Shown here piece after piece: positions 43,829 through 54,283 of a DNA stretch of 64,000 bases. Made by a program: the position numbers and the translations under genes. The notes below the pieces were generated by a model, which was not told the origin of the DNA, searched no databases, and worked only from the letters and a program-made list of their open reading frames with translations. The stretch comes from Cupriavidus pauculus (GTDB lineage Bacteria > Pseudomonadota > Gammaproteobacteria > Burkholderiales > Burkholderiaceae). Numbering within the stretch: position 1 is the first letter of the stretch; each line of letters opens with the position of its first letter. The stretch spans positions 1 through 64,000 of the forward strand of contig NZ_VZOW01000003.1 in assembly GCF_008801835.1 (NCBI RefSeq). The letters run 5' to 3'.

Positions 43829-46621
43829 ATGATCACGGGCCTTCTCAAGAAAGTCTTCGGCAGCCGCAACGAACGGCTGATCAAACAATATCGGCGCACG
43901 GTTGCGCAGATCAACGCGCTGGAGCCGAAGTTCGAAACGCTTTCGGACGACGAACTGCGCGGCATGACCGAGACGTTCCGCCAGCGCCACGCCGGCGGCG
44001 AATCGCTCGAGTCGTTGCTGCCCGAAGCATTTGCCGTTTGCCGCGAGGCCAGCAAGCGCGTCATGAAGATGCGCCACTTCGACATGCAGCTGATCGGCGG
44101 CATGGTGCTGAACGACAACAAGATTGCCGAAATGCGCACCGGCGAAGGCAAGACGCTGACCGCCACGCTGCCCGTCTATCTCAATGCGCTGACCGGCAAG
44201 GGCGTGCATGTGGTGACGGTCAACGATTACCTGGCCCAGCGCGACGCCGAATGGATGGGACGCCTGTACAACTTCCTGGGTCTGTCGGTGGGCGTGAACC
44301 TGTCGCAGATGCCGCACGACCAGAAGCAGGTGGCGTACAACGCGGACATCACCTACGGCACCAACAACGAATTCGGCTTCGACTATCTGCGCGACAACAT
44401 GGTCTACGACCCGTCGCAACGTGTGCAGCGCCCATTGCATTACGCCATCGTCGACGAGGTGGACTCGATCCTGATCGACGAAGCGCGTACGCCGCTGATC
44501 ATTTCGGGTCAGGCCGAAAACCAGACCGATCTCTATCAGCGCATGAACGGCATTCCGCAACTGCTGGAACGCCAGATCGGCGAGGAAAAGGCCGACGGCA
44601 CCGGCGTGGAAAAACCGGGCGACTATTACGTCGACGAGAAGGGACACCAGGTCTACCTGACCGAAGCCGGCCACGAAAAGGCCGAGCAGGTGCTGGCGGC
44701 CCAGGGTTTGATCGCCGAAGGCGAATCGCTCTATGCGCCGCAGAACATCACGCTGATGCATCACCTGTATGCGGCATTGCGCGCGTACTGCCTGTTCCAT
44801 CGCGACCAGCACTATGTGGTCCAGAACGACGAAGTGGTCATCGTCGATGAATTCACCGGCCGCCTGATGACCGGCCGCCGCTGGTCCGACGGGCTGCACC
44901 AGGCCGTGGAAGCCAAGGAAGGCGTCACCATCCAGCAGGAAAACCAGACGCTGGCGACCATCACGTTCCAGAACTACTTCCGCATGTACGAGAAGCTGGC
45001 CGGCATGACCGGCACGGCCGACACGGAAGCGTACGAATTCCAGGAAATCTACGGCCTGGAAGTGGTCGTGATCCCGACCAATCGTCCGGCGCAGCGCAAG
45101 GACCTGCAGGATCAGATCTACAAGACCTCGAAAGAGCGCTACGACGCCGTGGTGCGCGACATCCGCGACTGCTACGAGCGCGGCCAGCCGGTGCTGGTCG
45201 GCACCACCTCGATCGAGACGTCCGAATATCTGTCGGACCTGCTGAACAAGGAAAAACTGCCGCACCAGGTGCTGAACGCCAAACAGCACGCGCGTGAAGC
45301 GGAGATCGTGGCGCAGGCCGGCCGTCCGAAGATGATCACCATTGCCACCAACATGGCTGGCCGTGGCACCGACATCGTGCTGGGCGGCAACGTCGAGAAG
45401 CAGGCCGGCTTTATCGAGGCCGACGCCAGCCTGTCGGACGCAGAGAAGGCGGCCAAGATCGCGCAACTCAAGGACGAATGGCAGTCGCTGCACGAGCAGG
45501 TCAAGGCTGCGGGCGGCCTGCATATCGTCGGGACCGAACGCCACGAATCGCGCCGTATCGACAACCAGCTGCGCGGCCGCGCCGGTCGCCAGGGCGATCC
45601 GGGCTCGTCGCGCTTCTATCTGTCGCTGGACGACCAGCTGCTGCGCATTTTCGCGGGTGATCGCGTGCGCGCCATCATGGAGCGCCTGAAGATGCCCGAG
45701 GGCGAGCCGATCGAGGCGGGTATCGTCACGCGTTCGATCGAATCGGCGCAGCGCAAGGTGGAAGGTCGCAATTTCGACATCCGCAAGCAACTGCTGCAGT
45801 ACGACGACGTCGCCAACGACCAGCGCAAGGAAATCTACAAGCTCCGTAACGACGTGTTGGAAGCGCAGGATGTGGGCGACATGGTTGCCAATCTGCGCGA
45901 AAGCGTGATTGTGGAACTGTTCCGCGAATACGTGCCGGCCGACACCATGGAAGAGCAATGGGATATCGCCGGCCTGGAGCAGCGCCTGCGCGACGACTGG
46001 AGCCTGGACGTTCCGCTGGCCAAGACCGTCGAGGCCGCGCAGAGCATCGAAGACGAAGACCTGCTGAACCTGATCCTCAAGACAGCGCGCGAAACCTACG
46101 ACGCCAAGGTGGCTCAGGTGGGGCGCGAATCGTTTGCCGGCTTCGAGCGCTCGGTCATGCTGCAGAGCATCGACACGCACTGGCGCGAACATCTGGCGGC
46201 GCTCGATCACCTGCGTCAGGGCATTCACTTGCGCGGTTATGCGCAGAAGGATCCGAAGCAGGAATACAAGCGCGAATCGTTCGAGTTGTTTGCGCGTCTG
46301 CTGGATGTGATCAAGAGCGAAGTCACGCGGGTGGTATTCAACGTGCAGATCCAGTCGCCAGAGCAACTGGAGCAGGCTTCCGAGCAGATCGAGGAAGGAC
46401 TGTCGCATCTGGAGAACATTCAGTACAAGCATGACGAATTCGCGGAAGGTGGCGAATCTGTTGAAGACGCAACCGCGCGCCGCAGCACGTCAACCGCGGC
46501 GATGGCCGCGATGGGCGGCGCCGACCTCGCGCTGGCCGGCATGCCGAAGGTCGGCCGCAACGATCCCTGCCCGTGCGGATCGGGCAAGAAGTTCAAGCAG
46601 TGCCACGGCAAGCTGAGCTGA
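43829..46621 (+). CDS. secA: Protein translocase ATPase SecA
   Basis: SecA is the motor that pushes unfolded preproteins through SecYEG. The 930-residue protein has [14 protein letters not shown] (Walker A), [19 protein letters not shown] (DEAD motif), [27 protein letters not shown], and a C-terminal SecB/zinc-binding tail [14 protein letters not shown]. It is full length. No SecM-like arrest gene is seen upstream; the 253-base gap holds only the leader. argJ follows after 142 bases. Confidence 0.97.
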   Translation: MITGLLKKVFGSRNERLIKQYRRTVAQINALEPKFETLSDDELRGMTETFRQRHAGGESLESLLPEAFAVCREASKRVMKMRHFDMQLIGGMVLNDNKIAEMRTGEGKTLTATLPVYLNALTGKGVHVVTVNDYLAQRDAEWMGRLYNFLGLSVGVNLSQMPHDQKQVAYNADITYGTNNEFGFDYLRDNMVYDPSQRVQRPLHYAIVDEVDSILIDEARTPLIISGQAENQTDLYQRMNGIPQLLERQIGEEKADGTGVEKPGDYYVDEKGHQVYLTEAGHEKAEQVLAAQGLIAEGESLYAPQNITLMHHLYAALRAYCLFHRDQHYVVQNDEVVIVDEFTGRLMTGRRWSDGLHQAVEAKEGVTIQQENQTLATITFQNYFRMYEKLAGMTGTADTEAYEFQEIYGLEVVVIPTNRPAQRKDLQDQIYKTSKERYDAVVRDIRDCYERGQPVLVGTTSIETSEYLSDLLNKEKLPHQVLNAKQHAREAEIVAQAGRPKMITIATNMAGRGTDIVLGGNVEKQAGFIEADASLSDAEKAAKIAQLKDEWQSLHEQVKAAGGLHIVGTERHESRRIDNQLRGRAGRQGDPGSSRFYLSLDDQLLRIFAGDRVRAIMERLKMPEGEPIEAGIVTRSIESAQRKVEGRNFDIRKQLLQYDDVANDQRKEIYKLRNDVLEAQDVGDMVANLRESVIVELFREYVPADTMEEQWDIAGLEQRLRDDWSLDVPLAKTVEAAQSIEDEDLLNLILKTARETYDAKVAQVGRESFAGFERSVMLQSIDTHWREHLAALDHLRQGIHLRGYAQKDPKQEYKRESFELFARLLDVIKSEVTRVVFNVQIQSPEQLEQASEQIEEGLSHLENIQYKHDEFAEGGESVEDATARRSTSTAAMAAMGGADLALAGMPKVGRNDPCPCGSGKKFKQCHGKLS

Positions 46622-46695
46622 TCACGCCAGCCTGTTGCCCGATGACCGCGCCCATGCCACGCTGAAGCGCAGATCATCGACCCCGTTACAAGGAC

Positions 46696-46726
46696 ATGCC
46701 CGCTCGACCCCTGTGTCAGCGGGCAT
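46696..46726 (+). terminator. Hairpin between secA and argJ
   Basis: ATGCCCGCT (46696-46704) pairs perfectly with AGCGGGCAT (46718-46726) around a 13-base loop. Only CTTC follows instead of a T run, so it may be a weak terminator or a leader hairpin of argJ. Confidence 0.45.
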
Positions 46727-46763
46727 CTTCGTCAGATGCGTCAGAAGAATTGAGGATACGAAC

Positions 46764-47990
46764 ATGCCCGTGAACCTTCCCCTTCCCCAGGCAGAAAACC
46801 TGAAAGCCGTCGCCGGCGTCGAACTTGGCTGGGCCGAGGGCGGTATTCGCAAGGCCAATCGGAAGGATGTGCTCGTGGTGCGTGTCGACCAAGGCAGCAC
46901 CGTGGCCGGCGTTTTCACGCAGAACCGCTTCTGCGCCGCGCCGGTACAGGTGTGCCGCGAACACCTGGCCGCTGGCGCCGGGATCCGCGCGCTTGTGGTC
47001 AACACCGGTAACGCCAATGCCGGCACTGGCGAGCAAGGCCTTGCCGCGGCACGCGCCACGTGCGATGCCCTGGCCAAGCAGCTCGGCATCGCCGCCAACC
47101 AGGTGCTGCCGTTTTCCACCGGCGTGATTCTGGAACAACTGCCGGTGGACCGCCTGACCGCGGCGCTGCCCACGGCCATCGCCAATGCGCGCGCCGACAA
47201 TTGGCTGGCCGCGGCTGAAGCGATCATGACCACCGACACGCAGCCGAAGGCAGCATCGCGCACGGTGCAGATCGACGGAAAGACCGTGACGATGTCGGGC
47301 ATCAGCAAAGGCGCGGGAATGATTCGCCCGAACATGGCCACGATGCTCGGCTTTATCGCCATGGACGCGGCCGTGCCGCAGGCCGTGCTGCAGAAGCTGG
47401 TGGCGCATGCAGCGGATCATTCGTTCAACAGCATCACGATCGATGGCGATACGTCCACCAATGATTCGTTCGTGCTGATCGCCTCGGGCAAATCGGGCGC
47501 GCGCGTGGACAGCGCGGAAGGCCCCGCTTTCGAGGCGCTGCGCAACGCCGTCACCGACCTGGCGCAGGAGCTCGCGCAGATGATCGTGCGCGACGGCGAG
47601 GGCGCCACCAAGCTGATGACGATCCGCGTCGAAGGCGGCAAGGACGTCGCCGAGTGCCGCCAGATCGCATATGCAGTGGCGCATTCACCGCTGGTGAAGA
47701 CCGCTTTCTACGCGTCGGACCCCAACCTCGGCCGCATTCTTGCGGCGATCGGCTATGCCGGCGTGAACGATCTCGACGTCAACCGCGTGAACATGTGGCT
47801 GGACGATGTCTGGGTGGCGCGCGATGGCGGCCGCAACCCCGACTATCGCGAAGAGGACGGCCAGCGCGTGATGAAGCAGGCCGAGATCACCGTACGGATC
47901 GCCCTGGGCCGGGGCAACGCCGACGCCACGGTATGGACGTGCGACCTGTCGCATGACTACGTGTCGATCAACGCCGACTACCGTTCGTAA
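46764..47990 (+). CDS. argJ: Bifunctional glutamate N-acetyltransferase/ornithine acetyltransferase
   Basis: ArgJ recycles the acetyl group between acetylornithine and glutamate in arginine synthesis. The 408-residue precursor cleaves itself before a catalytic threonine; the site is visible in [16 protein letters not shown] (cut between Ala and Thr of ATML). [13 protein letters not shown] and the C-terminal [15 protein letters not shown] are further hallmarks. TGAGGAT precedes the ATG at 46764. Whether it is bifunctional or only an ornithine acetyltransferase cannot be settled from sequence. Confidence 0.96.
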   Translation: MPVNLPLPQAENLKAVAGVELGWAEGGIRKANRKDVLVVRVDQGSTVAGVFTQNRFCAAPVQVCREHLAAGAGIRALVVNTGNANAGTGEQGLAAARATCDALAKQLGIAANQVLPFSTGVILEQLPVDRLTAALPTAIANARADNWLAAAEAIMTTDTQPKAASRTVQIDGKTVTMSGISKGAGMIRPNMATMLGFIAMDAAVPQAVLQKLVAHAADHSFNSITIDGDTSTNDSFVLIASGKSGARVDSAEGPAFEALRNAVTDLAQELAQMIVRDGEGATKLMTIRVEGGKDVAECRQIAYAVAHSPLVKTAFYASDPNLGRILAAIGYAGVNDLDVNRVNMWLDDVWVARDGGRNPDYREEDGQRVMKQAEITVRIALGRGNADATVWTCDLSHDYVSINADYRS

Positions 47991-48029
47991 CATCGCAGCT
48001 TCACTGTCCGTTTTCTGAAGAATCGCCCC

Positions 48030-48920
48030 ATGTCCGATCTCGCAGCACGTCTCGACAGCTTTCTTGCCCGTCTTGAACAATGGCTTCCGCCGGAATTGAC
48101 CGATGCGGACTGGAAAGAGGCGGTCGCGTTCCGCTGGCGCAAGCGTCAAAGCCTGTTTGGCAATATTGGCTACCTGCAGGCGATTCGCCAGCTGCCGCCG
48201 ATATACCTGAACGATCTGAAGAACATTGATCGCCAGAAAGATGCAATCGTCGCCAATACGCGCCAGTTCGTGGGCGGCCTGCCTGCCAACAATGTGCTGC
48301 TGACCGGCGCGCGCGGCACGGGCAAGTCGTCGCTGATCAAGGCGTGCCTGAACGAGTTCGTCAAGAATGGCCTGCGTCTTGTCGAGGTCGACAAGGACGA
48401 CCTCGGAGATCTGGGCGATATCGTGGAAAGACTGGCGTCGCGTCCGGAACGGTTCGTGGTTTTCTGCGACGACCTGTCCTTCGAGGACGGCGAATCGGGC
48501 TACAAGTCGCTGAAGTCGGCGCTCGATGGCTCGGTGGCGGCGCAATCGGACAACGTCCTGATCTATGCCACGTCGAATCGCCGCCATTTGCTGCCCGAGT
48601 ACATGAAGGACAACGAGACCTACCACCACACGTCCGATGGCGAGATCCATCCGGGAGAGGTGGTCGAGGAAAAAATCTCGCTGTCCGAGCGCTTCGGCCT
48701 GTGGTTGTCGTTCTACCCGCCCAAGCAGGACGAGTATCTGGCAATCGTGGGGCACTGGCTGGCGCACTTCGGTTGTACGCCGGCGGATGTCGAGGCGGCA
48801 CGCGGCGACGCGCTGGTCTGGGCGCTGGAGCGCGGTTCACGTTCGGGGCGGGTGGCCTGGCAGTTTGCCCGTGACTGGGGCGGCAAGCATGGCAAGCCGT
48901 TTCTCGCCGGCAAGGAATGA
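48030..48920 (+). CDS. DUF815 family AAA-type ATPase
   Basis: This 296-residue P-loop ATPase of the DUF815/COG2607 family has Walker A LLTGARGTGKSSLIKA (about 89-104), Walker B FVVFCDDLSFED, a sensor-1 region in NVLIYATSNRRHLL, and a DNETYHHTSDGEIHPGEVVEEKISLSERFG-type segment that is very conserved in the family. The cellular role is not known to me. Its stop overlaps the downstream Nudix gene (ATGA at 48917), so the two are probably made together. Confidence 0.87.
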   Translation: MSDLAARLDSFLARLEQWLPPELTDADWKEAVAFRWRKRQSLFGNIGYLQAIRQLPPIYLNDLKNIDRQKDAIVANTRQFVGGLPANNVLLTGARGTGKSSLIKACLNEFVKNGLRLVEVDKDDLGDLGDIVERLASRPERFVVFCDDLSFEDGESGYKSLKSALDGSVAAQSDNVLIYATSNRRHLLPEYMKDNETYHHTSDGEIHPGEVVEEKISLSERFGLWLSFYPPKQDEYLAIVGHWLAHFGCTPADVEAARGDALVWALERGSRSGRVAWQFARDWGGKHGKPFLAGKE

Positions 48921-49372
48921 TGGGCATGACGGATGTCGCAGTGGAAACCGTGACGACGGCCGACGGGCAGACGCGCAAGGTCACGGAAGTGGCGGTTGGC
49001 GTGATGATCCAGCCCGATGGCCGCTTCCTGCTGGCGCAGCGGCCGGCGGGCAAGCCCTATGAGGGCTACTGGGAATTTCCTGGCGGCAAGCTCGAGCCCG
49101 GCGAGAGCGTCGAGGCGGCCTTGGCGCGCGAACTCCACGAGGAACTGGGCCTGGACATCCTGCGCAGCGAACGCTGGCACATCCTTGAGCATGACTATCC
49201 GCACGCGTATGTGCGGCTGTATTTCTGCAAGATCACCGAGTGGCGCGGCGACCCGGTCGGCAGGGAGGGCCAGGCCTTTTCCTGGCAGGCGGTGCCGGTC
49301 GACGTCGGGCCGCTGCTGCCCGCGACGATTCCGGTCGTCGAATGGCTGGCGCAAGAGTCGCGCCCCGTCTGA
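48917..49372 (+). CDS. Nudix hydrolase (MutT-like)
   Basis: This 151-residue pyrophosphohydrolase has the complete Nudix box GGKLEPGESVEAALARELHE followed by ELGLDI (glycine, Glu and REUxEE pattern), as in MutT proteins that remove 8-oxo-dGTP. The region between residues 90 and 125 (HDYPHAYVRLYFCKITEW) also resembles MutT. The start at 48917 lies within the preceding stop; in-frame ATGs at 48920 and 48926 are alternatives. A terminator follows at 49389. Confidence 0.9.
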   Translation: MMGMTDVAVETVTTADGQTRKVTEVAVGVMIQPDGRFLLAQRPAGKPYEGYWEFPGGKLEPGESVEAALARELHEELGLDILRSERWHILEHDYPHAYVRLYFCKITEWRGDPVGREGQAFSWQAVPVDVGPLLPATIPVVEWLAQESRPV

Positions 49373-49388
49373 AACTGCAACAAATAGT

Positions 49389-49414
49389 GCCCGGTCCCGA
49401 CCGGGCTTTTTTTT
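49389..49414 (+). terminator. Rho-independent terminator of the Nudix gene
   Basis: GCCCGGT (49389-49395) and ACCGGGC (49400-49406) form a 7-bp stem with a 4-base loop, followed by eight T (49407-49414). It separates the upstream transcript from the OPT transporter gene. Confidence 0.93.
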
Positions 49415-49441
49415 ACTTCGCAACACGAATCAGGAGGATCA

Positions 49442-51472
49442 ATGCAACGTGTCGATCGTATCGATGACGCTGTTTCGCTGCCCGAACTGACGCTGCGCGG
49501 CATCATTCTCGGAGCCTTGATCACGGTGGTGTTCACCGCCTCGAACATTTACCTTGGTCTCAAGGTCGGGCTGACGTTCTCGTCGGCGATCCCGGCTGCT
49601 GTGATTTCGATGGCCGCGCTTCGCCTGTTTCCGGGGGCCAATATCCTCGAGAACAACATGGTGCAGACCCAGGCGTCTGCCGCGGGGACCCTGTCATCCA
49701 TCATCTTTATCCTGCCAGGCCTGGTGATGCTCGGTCACTGGCAGGGATTCCCGTTCTGGCAAACGCTGGCGATCTGCGCCGCAGGCGGCATGCTCGGCGT
49801 GATCTTCAGCATTCCCTTACGCCACGCGATGGTGGTGCAAAGCGATCTGCCGTACCCCGAAGGCGTAGCGGCCGCGGAAATCCTGCGTGTCGGCAGCGCC
49901 GGCACCGATGCTTCCGGCAAGAAGCAGGCGACCGGCCTGGCGGACTTGATGGCAGGCGGCCTGGCAGCGGGTTTGTTCAGTTTTGCCGCGGGCGGACTGC
50001 GCGTGCTCGCCGAAGGCGCAAACGCCTGGTTTGCCGTCGGCGCTTCGGTGGTGCGCTTGTCGATGGGATTTTCGCTCGCCCTGGTGGGAGCCGGCTATTT
50101 GGTAGGCATCGTCGGAGCCCGGGCAATGCTGCTTGGACTGGTCCTGACGTGGGGCATTGCAGTGCCATGGCTGACGGCGATCACGCCGATGCCGGCCGAT
50201 GCGACCCTGCAGAGTTTCGGCACGTCGATCTGGAGTTCCCAAGCTCGCTTTATCGGTGCGGGCACCATCGGCATCGCGGCGATCTGGACGCTCGGCACGC
50301 TCTTCAAGCCCATGCTCGATGGCGTGCGCGCGTCGATGGGCGCCCTGCGCGGCAGCGCGGCGAGCGCGGGTGGTGAGGTGCCTCGCACGCAGCGGGACAT
50401 GCCGGCGCGCTGGATTGGCGCGATCACGCTGGCACTGCTCGTGGTGATGGTCATCACGTTCGGGCATTTCCTCGCACCCGCGCCGCTCGATGGCGCTGCG
50501 CAATGGAAGTTGGTCGGTTGCGCGGTATTGTTCGCGTTTGCCTTCGGCTTTCTCGTCGCGGCGGCGTGCGGCTATATGGCGGGACTGGTCGGGTCGTCCG
50601 CCAGCCCGATTTCCGGGATCGGCATCATTGCGGTGATCCTCGTGTCGTTGCTGATTCTCGCGCTGGGCTCGCTCAACGGCCTGCTCGATACGCCTGCGGG
50701 CGGCAAGTTTGCTATTGCCCTGGCCATCTTCACCACGTCCGCGGTGGTGGCCGTGGCATCGATCGCCAACGACAACTTGCAGGACCTGAAGACCGGCTGG
50801 CTTGTCGGCGCCACGCCGTGGCGTCAGCAGATTGCGTTGCTGATCGGCTGCGTGGTGGGCGCCGCGGTCATTCCGCCGGTGCTTGACCTGCTCTACAACG
50901 CCTATGGATTCGCGGGCGCATTGCCGCGCGCGGACATGGATCACAACCAGGCTCTGGCTGCGCCGCAGGCGACGCTGATGACCGCGATCGCCACCGGCAT
51001 TTTCACCCACAAGCTGAACTGGACGATGATCGTGATTGGCGTCGGCGTGGGCGTCGTGCTGATCGCGATCGACGAGATGTTGCGCCGTCGCGGCGGCGTG
51101 GCACGCTTGCCAGTGCTGGCCGTGGGGATCGGGATTTACCTGCCGCCGACGATCAGTTCCGCGCTGGTGGTCGGCGCAGTCCTGTCATGGTGGCTGAAAC
51201 GCTCGGAGCGTCAACGGGCGCTGGCGCGCGGAGAAGAAGTCAAGACCGCGCTCGATCACGCCGAGAGAAGGGGCACGCTGCTGGCGTCGGGGCTGATCGT
51301 GGGGGAAAGCCTGGTCGGCGTCGCGCTGGCCGCCGCCATCGGCTTGTCGGGCAAGGAAGCGCCGCTGGCGCTGGTGGGACCCGATTTTGGCGTGATGGCC
51401 CAGTGGCTGGGCCTCGCCGCATTCATCGTGGTTTGCCTGGCGTTCCGCCACCGCGTTCTAGCGGCAAGGTAG
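49442..51472 (+). CDS. OPT family oligopeptide/metal-chelate transporter
   Basis: This 676-residue polytopic membrane protein has about 14-16 hydrophobic segments and OPT hallmarks: ELTLRGIILGALITVVFTASNIYLGLKVGLTFSSAIPAA at the N-terminus, NNMVQTQASAAGTLSSIIF, SDLPYPEGVAAAEIL, and NDNLQDLKTGWLVGATPW in the second half. OPT proteins move small peptides or iron chelates by proton coupling. AGGAGG (49432-49437) precedes the start. It stands alone after a terminator and is convergent with yacG. Substrate unknown. Confidence 0.93.
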   Translation: MQRVDRIDDAVSLPELTLRGIILGALITVVFTASNIYLGLKVGLTFSSAIPAAVISMAALRLFPGANILENNMVQTQASAAGTLSSIIFILPGLVMLGHWQGFPFWQTLAICAAGGMLGVIFSIPLRHAMVVQSDLPYPEGVAAAEILRVGSAGTDASGKKQATGLADLMAGGLAAGLFSFAAGGLRVLAEGANAWFAVGASVVRLSMGFSLALVGAGYLVGIVGARAMLLGLVLTWGIAVPWLTAITPMPADATLQSFGTSIWSSQARFIGAGTIGIAAIWTLGTLFKPMLDGVRASMGALRGSAASAGGEVPRTQRDMPARWIGAITLALLVVMVITFGHFLAPAPLDGAAQWKLVGCAVLFAFAFGFLVAAACGYMAGLVGSSASPISGIGIIAVILVSLLILALGSLNGLLDTPAGGKFAIALAIFTTSAVVAVASIANDNLQDLKTGWLVGATPWRQQIALLIGCVVGAAVIPPVLDLLYNAYGFAGALPRADMDHNQALAAPQATLMTAIATGIFTHKLNWTMIVIGVGVGVVLIAIDEMLRRRGGVARLPVLAVGIGIYLPPTISSALVVGAVLSWWLKRSERQRALARGEEVKTALDHAERRGTLLASGLIVGESLVGVALAAAIGLSGKEAPLALVGPDFGVMAQWLGLAAFIVVCLAFRHRVLAAR

Positions 51473-51489
51473 GGCGGCAATACAGGAGG

Positions 51490-51681
51490 TCAGTCCTCTT
51501 CGTCCGCGGGCAGGTCCGGCGAGGGTGTTTCGCCGGGCTTGCCGCCGATGACATATTTTTCCGAAGCCCACGCGCCAAGGTCGATCTGTTTGCAGCGATC
51601 GGAGCAGAAAGGGCGGAACTTGTTCTCCTGCACCCAGGCAACATCCTTGCCGCAGGTGGGACATTTGACGACAGCTGGCAT
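51490..51681 (-). CDS. yacG: DNA gyrase inhibitor / zinc-binding protein YacG
   Basis: This 63-residue protein has the four zinc-binding cysteines C7-x2-C10 and C26-x3-C30 ([27 protein letters not shown]), an exact YacG pattern. In E. coli YacG binds gyrase and inhibits it. The C-terminal 20 residues are acidic and Pro-rich. It is 5 bases downstream of zapD and shares its transcript, as in many betaproteobacteria. Confidence 0.95.
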   Translation of the reverse strand: MPAVVKCPTCGKDVAWVQENKFRPFCSDRCKQIDLGAWASEKYVIGGKPGETPSPDLPADEED

Positions 51682-51686
51682 GGACT

Positions 51687-52445
51687 TCAGAAATTACAAA
51701 GCTTGAGCAGGAACGGAATGTCCGCATCGACCGAGCGCGGCCGCATGTCGCCGTCCTGCTGCGTGAAGCGCACCCAGAGCATGTACTTGTTGGCGCTCAT
51801 CTCGGGGATGAATGCCAACAGCGACTCGTCCAGGTACACCTGCATCAGCTGATGGCTGCGGCCCGATAGCATTTGCTGGTAGCTGCCGCCGGTGGCGATG
51901 ACCTTGCCGCTCTGGCCTGACTCGCGCAGCAGGCGTAGCACGATGGTCGCACCCATGCGCAGCGACGCCAGCGGGCGCGCCCATTTGAGGATGTCGGCAC
52001 GCCGATCCTCGGCCGGCCGGTGTTGCCATGCAAAATACGCTGGCAGATCGAACTCGCACGTCCCGCCGGGAATGATGGCGCGACTGCGGATGCTCGTCAG
52101 CCATTCATTGTCGGTCAGCAGTTGTCCGGCCTTGCCGACGGTCTGGTTCAGCGCCGCAATGCCCTGCTCGATTTCCGAAATGACGCTGGCCAGCGCATCC
52201 TGATCGATCTGCGGATTTGCGCGCAGCGGCGCCAACGCCTGGCGCTGACGCTCCAGTTCCTTGATCAGGTCGGTCTTCAGGTCGGCACGTCCCGCCACGT
52301 CGATGATCTCGAAGATCGTCGTGATGGCAACGTGATGCTGGAGTGGATGTTCCTGCGCGAGGAAATAATCCAGCCGATCGAACAGATCCTCCAGGCGCAG
52401 GAGCGTCCTGATGCGTTCGTTGAAAGGATATTCGTACAGGATCAA
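51687..52445 (-). CDS. zapD: Cell division protein ZapD
   Basis: ZapD (DUF1342) bundles FtsZ filaments through the FtsZ C-terminal peptide. The 252-residue protein starts [23 protein letters not shown], the family N-terminus, preceded by a TTG codon at 52445-52443 that I take as the start. No good ribosome site is seen. An open frame extends upstream to a GTG at 52586, but that part lacks family similarity. Other hallmarks are [14 protein letters not shown] and the late NKYMLWVRF. It heads a small operon with yacG. Confidence 0.92.
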   Translation of the reverse strand: MILYEYPFNERIRTLLRLEDLFDRLDYFLAQEHPLQHHVAITTIFEIIDVAGRADLKTDLIKELERQRQALAPLRANPQIDQDALASVISEIEQGIAALNQTVGKAGQLLTDNEWLTSIRSRAIIPGGTCEFDLPAYFAWQHRPAEDRRADILKWARPLASLRMGATIVLRLLRESGQSGKVIATGGSYQQMLSGRSHQLMQVYLDESLLAFIPEMSANKYMLWVRFTQQDGDMRPRSVDADIPFLLKLCNF

Positions 52446-52613
52446 GTCGGTGTCCGTGCTACGCGCCGATTGGCGGTTCGTTTCAGTCGGAGGCAAGGGG
52501 TGCCGTCCGCGGCGGGTTTCCTCGATGCATCGGCCAGCATCAGCGACATTCCCAGCAAGCCGCCCGCGCCGGAAACCGTCACACAACGTACTTTTGCCGG
52601 CATGTTTCAGCGC

Positions 52614-52642
52614 ATTCTATGCGAGTCAGGGCGCGAGGACAA
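52614..52642 (-). promoter_or_regulatory. Promoter upstream of zapD-yacG
   Basis: On the minus strand TTGTCC (52642-52637) is followed by 17 bases and TAGAAT (52619-52614). Transcription would start near 52607, giving a leader of about 160 bases before the TTG start of zapD. Confidence 0.6.
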
Positions 52643-52696
52643 ATCGAATTCTGTCCAAGCGGCGTTGGCGGGACGTGAGCGGCATCGTGCCATCGC

Positions 52697-53320
52697 CTAA
52701 ACGCTGCCGGCGGCGCCGGACAGCCGTCGATAGGCGGCATCGAGCATGTCAACCTGGGGCGCCAATGCCTCCGGCGGCCCGTCGTTGTCGATCACATCGT
52801 CGGCCACCGCCAGCCGCTGCGCGCGAGACGCCTGTTTGCGCATGATTGCCTGAACCTGTTCGCGCGTGAACCCATTGCGCGCCATCACGCGCGATATTTG
52901 GGTTTCCTCACGGCAGTCCACCACCAGTACGCGGCCGACGCGCGTGCGCCACGTGCCGGATTCCACCAGCAGCGGCACGACGTAGATCAAGTATGGGTAT
53001 GCGCCGGATTCTCGCAGCGCCGCCGCGTGCGCTTCGGTGAGCTGGCGGATCAAGGGATGCGTGATCGCTTCGAGCTTCGCTTTGGCCAGCGGATCCGAGA
53101 ACACCAGAGCGCGCATGGCGTCGCGGTCCATGGCGCCGTCGGGGCGCAGGCATTGCGGGCCAAATGCATCCACCAGCGGAGCGATGGCGGCGCCGCCCGG
53201 CGCGGTAATCTCGTGCGCGAGCAGGTCCGTATCGATCAGGGCAGCGCCGCGTGCCGCGAACATATCGGCAACGCGGGTCTTGCCGGAGCCGATGCCGCCG
53301 GTCAGGCCTATTTCCAGCAT
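52697..53320 (-). CDS. coaE: Dephospho-CoA kinase
   Basis: CoaE carries out the last step of coenzyme A synthesis, phosphorylating dephospho-CoA. The 207-residue P-loop kinase has [13 protein letters not shown] (Walker A GGIGSGKT at 8-15), the TDLLAHEIT segment that holds the catalytic Asp, and the lid [21 protein letters not shown]. It follows pilD on the minus strand, the usual position after the pil genes in proteobacteria. Confidence 0.96.
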   Translation of the reverse strand: MLEIGLTGGIGSGKTRVADMFAARGAALIDTDLLAHEITAPGGAAIAPLVDAFGPQCLRPDGAMDRDAMRALVFSDPLAKAKLEAITHPLIRQLTEAHAAALRESGAYPYLIYVVPLLVESGTWRTRVGRVLVVDCREETQISRVMARNGFTREQVQAIMRKQASRAQRLAVADDVIDNDGPPEALAPQVDMLDAAYRRLSGAAGSV

Positions 53321-53371
53321 GGGAAAGAATTGTTCGTGTGGCGAATGCCGCCAACGATACCAGTTTTGAGA

Positions 53372-54265
53372 CTATCGCCCGGCAACGAGGCCCAGCGGCA
53401 GCACGTCCGGGCCGAAAAACAGAATGATCAGGCCCGCACCGGCGATGTAAGGTCCAAACGGAAATGTCGTCTCGCTGCCCTTGCGCTGGAGCAGCAGCAT
53501 CGCGCCGCCCAGCACCGCGCCCACGATCGACGACATCAGGATGAGCGCCGGTAACGCCTGCCATCCAAACCATGCCCCGAGCGCACCCATTAGCTTGAAA
53601 TCGCCGTAGCCCATGCCTTCGCGGCCGCGGATCAGCTTGTACAGCCAATAGACGCTCCATAGCGACAGATAGCCTGCCGCCGCGCCGATCACGGCGTCCT
53701 GCAGCGGCACGAACCATCCCTGCAGGTTGAGCAGCAGGCCAAGCCACAGCAACGGCAGCGTGATCTGGTCCGGCAGCAGCTGCGTGTCGGCGTCGATCAT
53801 GAACGCCGCGATGAGCGCCCAGATCATTACGATGGCCGCCAGCGCCTGGACGGTCGGACCGAAATGCCACATCGCCAGCGCGCTGAGCACGCCGCTGACC
53901 GCTTCTACCAGCGGATAGCGGATGCTGATCGGCGCCTTGCAAGCCGAACACCTGCCGCGCAGGAATACGTAGCTGACGATCGGAATGTTCTCCCACGCGG
54001 CGATCTGGTGACCACAATGCGGGCACGCGGAGCGCGGCGCCATGAGGTTGTAGCGCGCCGGATGCGGCAACGGTTCGCCGCGTACTTCGGCGATGTAGTT
54101 GGCCTCGTCGAAGTCCATCATCCGGGGCAGACGATGAATCACCACGTTGAGAAAACTGCCCACGATTAGTCCGATCGCCCCGGCCATTCCAATCAGCATC
54201 GCCGGCGGCAGCGCGGCCAGCGACGCCAGCGTGACGGCGCCGCCTGCGCCAAATACAGGTTCCAT
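53372..54265 (-). CDS. pilD: Type IV prepilin peptidase/N-methyltransferase
   Basis: This inner-membrane aspartyl protease removes the prepilin leader and methylates the new N-terminus. The 297-residue protein has about eight membrane segments. The two zinc-type cysteine pairs are in SACPHCGHQIAAWENIP and GRCSACKAPISIRYPLVE, and the catalytic aspartates lie in IDADTQLLPD and GYGDFKLMGALGAW. It is 18 bases downstream of pilC. Confidence 0.95.
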   Translation of the reverse strand: MEPVFGAGGAVTLASLAALPPAMLIGMAGAIGLIVGSFLNVVIHRLPRMMDFDEANYIAEVRGEPLPHPARYNLMAPRSACPHCGHQIAAWENIPIVSYVFLRGRCSACKAPISIRYPLVEAVSGVLSALAMWHFGPTVQALAAIVMIWALIAAFMIDADTQLLPDQITLPLLWLGLLLNLQGWFVPLQDAVIGAAAGYLSLWSVYWLYKLIRGREGMGYGDFKLMGALGAWFGWQALPALILMSSIVGAVLGGAMLLLQRKGSETTFPFGPYIAGAGLIILFFGPDVLPLGLVAGR

Positions 54266-54283
54266 GCTTGAAAGCTTCCGACG

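Noticed and set aside
43808..46432. Minus-strand open frame of 874 codons opposite secA
   Set aside because: Antisense shadow of secA with low-complexity translation.
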